The notes under the pieces were generated by a model. The model saw only the letters and a list, made by a program, of their open reading frames with translations, had not been told where the DNA came from and did not search any database. From contig UWYS01000015.1 in NCBI GenBank assembly GCA_900291925.1, positions 310,001 to 374,000 of the forward strand: a stretch of 64,000 nt of DNA, in the 5' to 3' direction. Positions 52,216-62,100 of the stretch are shown here, piece after piece. Within the stretch, counting starts at the first letter, position 1; each line of letters starts with the position of its first letter. Origin of the DNA: Thecaphora thlaspeos. Lineage: Eukaryota; Basidiomycota; Ustilaginomycetes; Urocystidales; Glomosporiaceae. A program made the translations under genes and the position numbers.

Positions 52216-52714
52216 CAGATCAGCCTCTGCGCGCGGCCGCCGAGATGTCGCCTCGCTGCAGGGCAATGGTCAGCGGCGAAGCCGGTGACAGCAAAGGCAA
52301 TCAGAGGCCACCGACGGGTCCTGCGGAGAAGAGAGCGTTTCCGGATCCCACCACAAGTCCCGGTCCAATGATACCGCCAATGGCGAGCATGACGCTGTGT
52401 CTTCTGGCCAGTGCTCGTTTCAGCTGTTCGGGTTCGGCTCTGATGGCAGCGACGGACTCGCCATCGCGCGCAGAATGGCTGTCATCTTTCCAGATCGGTT
52501 TGGTGCCGGTCTCTTCTTGCGATAGGCTATCGGATCGATGCACTGTAGGAGTGTCGTTGGCGTCGTTGGTAGGGTATGGACCGGAGCTCGAGGAGAGGTG
52601 GGGAGTCAAGTGAGAGGGATGGCGGTTGGCAGTGGGTCCTTCCGGGAGGGAAGAGATGGAGGCAGAGAACAAAGAAAGGAGCGACGCCGTTGGCACCGAT
52701 ACTGTACAGTACAT
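52216..52714 (-). pseudogene. N-terminal fragment of an amino acid permease
   Basis: The minus frame reads a polar cytosolic N-terminus, then LKRALARRHSVMLAIGGIIG and PGLVVGSGNALFSAGPVGG, the start of transmembrane helix 1-2 in yeast-type amino acid permeases. It hits TGA at 52303-52301, while IAFAVTGFA continues the homology in a shifted frame, which points to a two-base insertion in CTCTG. Homology stops near 52260, so about 11 of 12 helices are missing. The remains of the transcription factor begin within about 60 bases on the same strand. The ATG at 52714 is only a guess. Confidence 0.75.
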
Positions 52715-52741
52715 GTTACAGGCTCTCTGTTGGCAGGACAC

Positions 52742-53109
52742 GGCCTGTCTGCTTCTCTGATTTCAGCTTTGCGTAGCTAGCCATGTGTCGAAGCCCTGCT
52801 TGATCTCGCTCGCATGGTCACGCCATCGTCTGTACATACATATGTTCATACTGTACAGTGTATCTGTACGTCGTCGGCCACGCAAGATGGTGTAAGGTGT
52901 GTGGTGAGGGAGCCAAGGTGGCGAAAACTTGCTGTACACCTTCGCCTCGCCTCTCGTCTGCCCCGCTCCTCTTGCTTGCTCGCTGTGCAAGCGGAGCAAG
53001 AGGAGACGCAACCCATGTATGCTCGTCGTCGGATGAGAAAGAAGTCCGCTGCTCAGATACATACAGTACAGTACATACCGTATCCGAGCATGCAGGCAGG
53101 CATTCAGAC
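52742..53109. other. Intergenic with dense TACTGTA/TACAGTA motifs
   Basis: Motif copies at 52849, 53062 and 53067, plus 52700 and 52705 just to the left. No gene seen. Confidence 0.5.
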
Positions 53110-56100
53110 CTACACCATCGCCCTCAGGATGACTTTGTAACACTCCTCATCGTACGCCTTTCCGTTGCTGACAAAGAAGCTCGTATCTTGAAAAGGCCGG
53201 TTGCACCGCTCGCACACGAAGCACTCCGGGTGGTACTTGGCCTTCAACGCCGTGACCAGGTCGCCAGTCACCGGCAGCCGGCACTTTTTGCAGCGCGGCT
53301 TGTGCAGGTTGATGTGGCACTGTCCGGTCGCCAAAGCGGGAAGGCGTCGAGATGAGATGCGACGGCAGAGAGAGCGTCAGCACAAGATGATACAGGCACA
53401 GCGAGACGCGGCCGACTACGACGCGCAATGGCGGCACATGGATCGCCAACGACAACGACGACTCACCTTTTCGCAGTAGGGATAGCCCTTGTGCACGATA
53501 AATTCCATCCCGCCCGCCTTGACCCGGCCGTCCTCGTCGGCCGCAATGAGCGAAGGATCCGCACCCGCCGCGCTGCCCGCCGCCTTGGGGTCCAGGAACG
53601 GATCGCCGCAGTTGGCACAGAAAAAGTGCAGTTCGTGGTAGCACCGTTCCTTTTCGCCGCCGCCGCCCGTCAGCTCCTCGTCCTGCACCGTGATGTAGCG
53701 CTCGTCGACGATCGGCGTGCGGCAGTGGAAGCAGCGCCGCGAAAACTGCTCGTGGAAGTCAAAGTGGCAGTAGGGCAGCCCGTCCTTTTCGTAAAACGCG
53801 ACGTGCTCCAAGCCCTCGGAGCAGTGCACGCAGACAAAGCACGCTGGATGGAAGGTCGTCTCGAGCGCGTGCACCACCTTGCCCGCGATGTACTTGCGGC
53901 ACGCGAAGCACTGCGCCCCGCCGCCGACCGAGGAGCTCGAAGCGGCGCCATGGTCGCTGTTGCGGCCAGAGTACGGCCCGGCGTGCGAGCGAGGTGATGC
54001 TTCGGTCGTCTTGGCCTGCTGCGGCTTGGCGCCGCCCACCGGAGTGCCGGAGAACGAGATCGACACCGACGGACCGCCTCTGCTGCTGGCCGAAGCTTGC
54101 GAACGCCCATCGTCATTTTCGTCGTCGCCGCCGACGATCGAGATGGAGGGGACGTCGCTGCCCTTTCTGATGCCGCCCTTGTCGGCAGCGTCGTCCGGGC
54201 CCGAGATGTTGATGACCGGACCGCCGTTGGCAGCATCATCGCCGTCGTCGTCGTCTGGGAAGCTGATGGTCGGGATAGCGGAAGACGCAGCTGGCGTGCG
54301 GGAGGGCGAAGGCGCTCTTTGTCGGCTCCGTGAGACGCTGCCGCCCCGCCTCCGCGGCTGTTCCCGGTCCTCGTCTTCGGTGATTGAGATGCATGGCGAC
54401 GCTGCGAAAGAGATAGACGGAGCTGCCTGCTGCGATGGAGCAGAATGCGCTGACCCTGTCGACGCGGTGGCGGCGTCCCTTCCGTGCCCGCGCACCGACA
54501 TCTGTGCGAACGAGTCGGCCAACGAAGCCGGCCGCGGGCTAGGCTGCGTCTGATCTTGCGGCTGGGACTGGGGCTGACGCGGAAGGGCCTGCCGCTGCGT
54601 CTGCTCCACCGCGCTCTGATACGAGGCAGGAGGCTGCGAGGTAGAAGGCTGCGACTGCTGCGACTGCTGCAACTGCTGCGGCTGCTGCGGCTGCTGCGGC
54701 TGCTGCAGTTGGCCCTGGAGGTACGTAGGCGCGGCCTGAGCCCTGACAGTCCCGCAGCCCGCCCATTGGTGCTGCGGGTCTGCACTTGGTATCCCTGGAC
54801 CAGCGCTCTGGCTTGGGCTCGGTTCTCCCCCTGCGCCAACGATCGGACCTGCGGCCGCGGCAACGTGGCTGTAGTGGCTGCCAGGCGCCTGTGCAACGGG
54901 CTCGCTCTGGCTGGCCGAGATGGCTGCGGCCGAGGCTGCACCCATCAGCTGCTGCTGTTGCTGTGAAGCGCCTTCGCCGGGCCCATTCTGAGGACTGGCA
55001 AAGATGCTGTTCCGGAGTGCGCTGCGAAGCGGCCGCCGCTGCGGTACGCCTCGCGCCATCAGAGCCTCGGCCGCCAGCCTCACGCTTTCGGTCCGATTGA
55101 GAGTCGACAGCGGCAGCTTCGGCGAGCCCTGTGGGCTCTCGACAGACGGCGGAGAGGCGGCGCCCGAGGCGTGAGCGCCGGCCGAGGGTGGGACTCGTGG
55201 CAAGCCCCTCCTCACGCTGCCGACGACAGACGGAGCTGGTCCCTCACCAGCCAGCGGCGAGGAAGGTGCCGAAGTAAGCGACGTCGTCCTGGTCGGCTGC
55301 GGCAGGGGTCGCCTTGTCGAGGCGACCGAGGAGACGGTCGATTGGCGAGAGAGGCTGCTCTCGTACGCGCTAGTCGGATGCGTCGGCGGCGGCGAAAAGA
55401 CCTGGGGCGGAACGGCGCCGTGGATTGGCGGTGGAGCGGCAGCAGGAGCAGCAGTGCCGCTGGGTTGAGCCATACTCGGGAAGGCGTGATGTCCGACCTG
55501 CGCTGGTGACTGTGCGCCCTGGACGAACACTGCGCTCGTCAAAGGGTCGGGATACATAGGTTGCTGCTGTTGATCTGGCACATAGGAGTTGGAGAAGGTG
55601 GCCGAATGCTGCTGTGAAGGGGTGGTATAGTAGGTGCTGGACGGTTGTGCAAAGTGAGAGGGCGCGTTCGCAGTCTGCTGCCGTTGAGGCTGCTGTTGCT
55701 GCTGGAGCGCATAAGGGTGCCCGCCAGCGAAGGCCTCCCACCCAGCCTCTGCAGCGGGCGGGGCGGCGTACGGCTGCGCCTGCGCCTGATGGGCATGGGG
55801 GTGAGGGTTGGGGTAAGGCGGCGGTTGCTGCTGTTGGTGGTGTGAGTGATATGGAGGCTGAGCGTACGTCGATTGAGCGCCCGGCTGCGGAAACTGAGCG
55901 TAGCCTTGCATCGATGCGTAGGTCGCGGGCGATGTTGGCGGCAGCTGTGTCGTCTGTTGTCCGGGCGAGGTCGCCATGTATGCGGGTTGGTGCGGGCTGG
56001 ATGCTGCCGCTGCGGCCGTCATCGGGTAGGGTGAGCTGTCGTGGCGAGGCCTGGTATACCCTGCAGCGCCATCGCCTGCCGGGACGGCGTAGCGGTGACT

Positions 56101-56559
56101 AGAAGGCGGTGCCTGATGCGGCGGAACGTGGTACTGTTGAGGCTGATACTGCGGGTGCTGCCGCTGTTGCTGCTGTTGCTGCCGTTGATGGAGTTGGTGA
56201 GACTGATGCTGTGACTGCTGATGCTTGAAGTTGTACAGTGCGCTTGGTGCCGGCGGCGCCACGCTGGAGGCGATCCTTGTGCGATGGCGCTTGACGGGCG
56301 ACGATGGGATGAAGATCGAGGTTGGGTCGGGCCTTGCGTTGGAGCTTGTACGGGAGCGTGACAGGGTGGGCTCTGGTGAGAATGAGTCGGGAGGCAATAC
56401 GCCGCCCTGCGTGTGTGGATCGAAGCCATGTGCGGCCGGGTCGTACGAGGCTCTGCGCCGCGGTTTCGAGGGCGAAGGCGAGGGCGAAGGCGAGGGCAAA
56501 GGCGGGGGCGGGGGAGCGTGGGCGTGCCAAGCGGCAGAGAGGTCGAGGTGGTTGGCCAT
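53110..56559 (-). CDS. PXL1: Paxillin-like protein with three LIM domains
   Basis: Exons 56559-53467 and 53319-53110, 1100 aa from MANHLDLSAAW; an in-frame ATG at 56712 is an alternative. The first 880 residues are Pro/Gln/Ser-rich with long Gln-His runs. LIM1 starts at about residue 884 (CFACRKYIAGK, HPACFVCVHC, CHFDFHEQF); LIM2 at about 944 (CFHCRTPIVDE, HFFCANCGDPF, GYPYCEKCH); LIM3 across the intron junction (CKKCRLPVTGD, HPECFVCERCNRPF, AYDEECYKVIL) to the end. The order and C-terminal position match yeast Pxl1, which supports Rho/Cdc42 signalling and the cytokinetic ring. Intron donor GTGAGT at 53466, acceptor ACAG at 53320. Confidence 0.9.
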
Positions 56560-57405
56560 CGTGGCTGCTGCTGAGCAATGGCGGTGGTGGTGGTAGGTGG
56601 TAGGTGGTAGGTGGTAGGTGGTGGACGTGGCCTTTGAGGAAAAGCTGGACGAGGCAGGAAAATGGCAAAATGGCAAAATGGCAAAGCACTGACCACATCC
56701 ACGCCACGCCATCTCTAGAAAGGGATGCCCGGGCCGTGCGCCCAAGCCAAAAGAGACCCTCTTTTTCCCTCGCTTGGCCGCCCGCCTGGCGTGGAAGCTG
56801 GCTCAACCGCCTGGCGGCGGCACGGTGACGCTGCGTTCGGCCGGGAGGACCCTTGACGCCGCGCCGGCCTGGCTGGCTTGGCTCCACTTCTTTCTGGCAT
56901 CGCCTCGCTGCCACACGCGACCCGATGACACCTGGCAAGTCTTGAAGAAATCAAATCGCAGCAGCCCTGCACTTCAAAGCTGCTTGTGACGCACGCGCGC
57001 TCGACTACAACCGCGCCGCCCCCGATGGATACAAATCCACGGCGGGCGGAGCTCGTCCCTCAGCACGCCTCACTTGTTGGGCAGAGATGGAGAGCAAGCG
57101 CAGCCCGTCGCCCTCCCGCTCGCCTCTCACTTCCCCTCCATCACCGCCCAAGCATCCACTCCAACCCAAACGAGCCGCACCTACCGCGACGCGCGCCTCC
57201 GCTCCCCCCCTTCGACCATCTGTCGCCCTACCCTGACTCCTCTAGTCGGGCCCACTCGTGTGCGGACCGAGATACATCCGCTACACCGCCGCCGCCTCAC
57301 CTGGCGTCGTTTAGTTGGCCACAATCCAGCAACAGCAGCAGGAGCTTTCGTCCGACTCTACATTACAGCGTCGCACCGTCCGCACACGCTCCCGACGCTC
57401 TCACC
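56560..57405. promoter_or_regulatory. Divergent promoter PXL1 / SNF7
   Basis: Contains GGTGGTAGGTG and ATGGCAAA short tandem repeats near 56585-56680 in the PXL1 leader. No other gene. Confidence 0.5.
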
Positions 57406-58564
57406 ATGTCGAGCTGGACATCATGGATCGTCGGTAAGAAGGAGAACAAGAATGCTGCGCGCGATGCCATCGTCGGCCTGCGCAGCCAGCTGCTCATGCT
57501 CGAAAAGAAGGAGGAGCACCTCAACAAGAAGATCGACGAGGAGCACAGAAAGGCAAAGGCAAACGTTACAACCAACAAGCGAGGTGGGTAGGCAGCGACG
57601 CCAGCAAGCTGCTATGCCAAGTCCGCTCGGACTCCATCAAACGCTGGCGAGCACGGCAAGACCTTGTGTCCCAGCACGTAGCAGGCGTACTGATCTCTTT
57701 TCTCCTCCCACCTTGCACCTTGACCTCGGCTCGCCGCACCCGCCAGCGGCACAGGCGGCGCTAAGGCAGAAGAAGGTCTACGAGAACGAGCTCGATCGGA
57801 TCGCCGGCACACGGATGACGCTCGAGACGCAGGTCAATGCTATCGAGAGCGCAAACATGAACCTCGAGACGATGCAGGCAATGAGGAAGGGTGCCGATGC
57901 GCTCAAGACGATCCACGGCAGCCTGTACGTACCACGGTCCAGCCTCCGGTCGCTGCTGAGGCATGGCCTCCTTGGCCGGCTGGCTCCGTGCTTGCTGCAG
58001 GACGGGGCTTGCGAATCTTTTTGACTGACAGCGATCGCTTTCTGTTATGCTCCACCTCTTCCTTCCTCGATCCCTCCGCGCCATCAGAAACATCGACAAG
58101 GTCGACTCGACCATGGACTCGATCCGCGAGCAGATGGACCTCACAAACGAGATCTCCGACGCCATCTCGAATCCGGTGGGCATGGGCCACGACATCGACG
58201 AGGTGAGTGTTCGGCAACGGCCGCGTCTTGTGCCCTGTGGCACGCTCGCAGAAAGCCCTCCCGCTGACCACCGCTGGCCACCGCTGGCGCTCCTGCTTGT
58301 TCGATCCTCCCCTCTCGTCATCATCTCGATCGCCTTGCTTCCCCCGCCCCGCCTCGCACTGCCCAGGACGAGCTCCGGAACGAGCTGGAAGAGCTGGAGC
58401 AGGACGAGCTCAACGAGCGGCTGGTCGGTGCCGACTCGGTACCACTTCATACGCCCGCCGTCACATCTGGGCCGTCTCGCATCGCCGAACGCAAGCCAGC
58501 CGTCGTCGAGGAAGACGACGATGACGCCGAGCTTCGCGCGCTCCAAGCGGAACTGGCCATGTAG
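57406..58564 (+). CDS. SNF7: ESCRT-III subunit Snf7 / Vps32 (CHMP4)
   Basis: Exons 57406-57583, 57747-57924, 58088-58202, 58367-58564; 222 aa, phases consistent. Helix 1 DAIVGLRSQLLMLEKKEEHL is basic, as needed for membrane binding. Splicing joins NKR to AAQAALRQKKVYENELDRI, then NMNLETMQAMRKGADALK, GSLNIDKVDSTMDSIREQ and DLTNEISDAIS. The acidic tail DELNERLVGAD ends in ELRALQAELAM, matching the Bro1-binding helix of Snf7. Snf7 polymers drive membrane scission at endosomes. Donors GTGGGT and GTACGT are non-standard but have GT. Confidence 0.95.
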
Positions 58565-59160
58565 CGGGCGAGGCTCGAACAGAGCAACATCGTCAGGAAC
58601 CTCCTTTCCTTCCCTCGTTGGCGCTCTAGGTAATCTTTTGGACGAGCAGGCTTGCTTCGTTCCTGTCCCGCTAGATCCCGACGAACGATTCCATTGTGAA
58701 CCGTATAAGCCCCTTGGTTTTTGGTTGTTTTTTTTTTTTTTTTTTTTTTTTTGGGGGGAGTCATGGCAGGATTTGATATGCTCTTCCTACACCTTCCTCC
58801 TCCCCCTCTCTCGCGCGCATTGGTGACCATGCAAATACATACGAACGTCCAACTTTGCGAAGATGCAGAGACGATGGCGTGTCTGCTCGCTCAGCGCTGG
58901 GTGGGTGTGGATGTTGAGAGGGAGCTTCATATATCAGACGCTAGGTGACGGGAAGAGATGACCAAAAGTGAAGGTGAAGGTATCGACGATTTTGCGAGGA
59001 ATGGGAAGGTGATGTGGAACATGACATGGTAGGCAAAGAGAGAGGGTAGTAAAAGGCATACGAACGCCGAGAGATGATATCGTCTTGCGGCTTTACGAAT
59101 AAAAAGGGGTTTGAATGGTGGAGAACGGGCATGCCACGTCGTGCCGTTCCTCGTCCAACC
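58565..59160. other. Intergenic, convergent, with T25 tract
   Basis: No gene seen. A run of 25 T bases (58728-58752) is followed by six G. Confidence 0.55.
58728..58752. repeat. Poly-T tract, 25 bases
   Basis: Homopolymer; on the minus strand it is an A25 run about 410 bases past the kinase stop codon. Confidence 0.9.
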
Positions 59161-62100
59161 TCACTCTTCGTCCTCTTCGTCCTCTTCGATGATATGGTTG
59201 TTCTTGAAGGCAGAAGCAGATGCCGCTACACTGCCTGCACGGATTCTGGACCCGATGACGGCGGGCGCAGGAGAAGGAATCGATGGCGAAGAGACGACCG
59301 CTTCGGTGCTGCCACTGTCGCTGATGCTCTTTGCGACCGTATCGATCGAAGCGCGCATCGCGTCGTCGTTGGCGTTGGCGACATTCTCCAACGTGCTGGA
59401 TAGCATCTTTGGAGAAAAGTCGTTGCCCAGGCTAGGCGATTGGAAGAGGGAACGTACACCGGCGTAGCGTCCGTGTCCCAGCACGTTGCCCGGCAGACCG
59501 GTGCGTGACGACGGCATCGACGAGATGCCAGTCGCCTCCAGACCGGCGCCGGCGGCGCCGCCAACAGCGCCTCCTCCGCCGCTGCCGTACTCGCGAAAGA
59601 CGTGCGTGGCGTATGGCGAGCCTCTAGCCGTTTCGTTGCGTTTCATCACCGATGACGATAGGTCGGACCCCCACGCGCCGCTAAGCGAATCGAGCTGGCC
59701 TAGACCGCCGCTGTAGGCGGGCTCGTCGTCCTCGTCGGTCCAGTCGTCATCTGCGGCATCCTTGTTGGCAAACACATCGCGCAACTTGGGCCGCTGCTCG
59801 TCGTGCTGCATCGCCAGCCTCGAGCCGGCACTGCTCTGAGCTGGCGGAGGGTCGACGGAACCCGCCCAGCTCGGTGGTGGTCGCCCCCAGCTGTAGCGCC
59901 AAGTCCCCGTCCCTGCAGCCGGAGGGTGGCCGGGCGCGTGGCTCGGCCCAGATGCCGAAGAAGACGAGTAATGATGCGAGCGGTCATGCGAGCCGTGCAG
60001 GGCGGCGTTGGCAGAGGGAGGCTTGTACGGCGTCCGCGTCTTGTGGGCGACAAACATACTCGGATGGTGCGTGTGGCCGCCGCCGCCGCCCGACGCTCGG
60101 CTCCCGGTGCCCGCCGACATGGGCGACTGGCGCCCGGACGCAGTCTCGTGACGCAGCGACGAGGGACGCCTCGAACTCGATTCGAGCGAGCGCCGCGGCG
60201 TGCTGATGCCGGAGTGCATTTGCGGGTGGACGGTTCGCCCAAAGTCGTCGAGCTCCTCGACGCCCTCACCGCCGTCAAGCGGCCGGCGGCCAGGCGACGA
60301 GTTGCGCGAGCGCAACGAGCCGGGCTTCGACGTCTCGTGGCGCGAGCTGCGCCGGCTCGGGCTGCCGCCCGACGAGCCGTAGGCGCGGTGGCGGCGAACG
60401 ACGGTGCCGCCGTCGTGGTTCAGCCGGTGAGCCTGCCTGCGACCGCTGCCAGACGAGTAGGTCGAGCCGGCCTGCATGCGGAATGCCGAACTGCCGCTGC
60501 CGGCCGACCCTTTGCGCCCCTGGAGGCCGGAGAGGTGCTGCGAGTGAGCGCTCGACGGCCTGCTGGAGCGCGACGGGGTCCGCCCGTGCGTCGGCAGATG
60601 CTCCTGAACGTAGTCGCCGAACAGCGTTCCCGTCGGCGTTATGCTGTCGGCGCTCAGCCTGCGCAGCGTTGAGGGACGTGCGCCGTACGGCTGCTGCTGG
60701 TACGACGACGAAGGGCCGGCGAGATCCGAGCCGCTGTAGTGCTTTGTGCTGCCCGTCGACGAACGGCGGCTGAGCGAGCCCAAATGCGACGCCTTAGACG
60801 GTCGCCGCGAGATGGGACCGGCGCCGGTGACGTGGTACGGCCCGCTGCGCTTCCGCACGCTGGCAGGACGGTTTGAGAGCTGGCTGGCCGATGCCGGACC
60901 GTCGTAGCCGAGGCTCGAGGTGCCCGCCTTGCCCATCTTCTTGCCGCCCTTCTGCTGCTGTTGCTGCTGTTGCTGCTTGCGGCCTCCGCTCGGCTTCTCG
61001 TTGGCGCCAAGCCACGTCCGGACTGTGGCCATGAAGGACGAGCCGGGCTTCTGTTTACCGTCCCGCTCGCTGTTCTGCGGCGTCAGCGAGGTGGTGCTGA
61101 AAGACTCGACCGACGCAGACGGCGTCGACTTCATCTCGTCTCCCGTCGACCGATTGGGCGACCGGCTGCCAGCCGATCCGCCCGCATCGGCCGTCCCCTT
61201 GAGCCTCTGGATGGTCTCAATGGCGGCAGTCGCGGGGGCGTCGCCGTTGCGCTTTCTCACGCTCTTCCTGCCCTTGTCAGGGCTGGCGGCGGCGACATCG
61301 ATGCTTGCCTTCTTGGGCGTCGAGGTGGTGGTGGTGGTGCTGCTGCTGCTGCTGGCGAGCTTGCCGGCGATCGAGGAAGTCGTCTCCTTGACGCCACCGG
61401 CGCTCGTTGTCCGTTTGCCAAAGATGCTGGGACTCTTTGCCCGCTCAAAGGGGAGCGTCTCGCCAGCTATGCAGACCTGCTCGGGCTGTGGTGACTTTTC
61501 GCGTGTGCCCAGCACGGTCGAGGCAAACTGCTTCATCGAGAGCGAGTTGCTCCTAGCCCGGTCAGCGGGCTGGTGCCGCTTCGACTTGGGCGTGCCCATT
61601 GACGAGCCCGTCTCGTCTGGACTCTGCGTCGGCGTCCGGATCGAGCCGAGCGACGACGGCGTGGTCGGCATTTGGCGATGCTTTGGTCTTTGCTTCGACG
61701 GTGGGGTAGAGACGAGCATATCGGCGGGCATATCACGGGCTGCGACCGGCATAACGTTGAGGGAGACCGAGGCGGGCATAGCGGTGGCTTCCTCCAGCAA
61801 ATCGTTGGCAGATGCCGCTGTCGCGGTCGCAGATCGTGGTTTGGAGCTGGCATCCATCTCCTCCTGCGAAATGACAGTGTGGAGACGGCCGGAGTTGGCC
61901 TCGAACATCGACGCGTCCATCGATTCGGAGGTGCTCATCGAATACCGGCCGCCGCGGTCGTGCGAGCGCCGCGAGGGGTCCTTTTGCGGCAGGGGCGGAG
62001 GAACGGGCGACAGTTCGACCGTCGATGCAGATTGTGCCGTCGCCGCTGCCGCAGGAGCAGCAGGAGCGGCACTGACAGACGAAGCTGCCGACAGGGGAGG

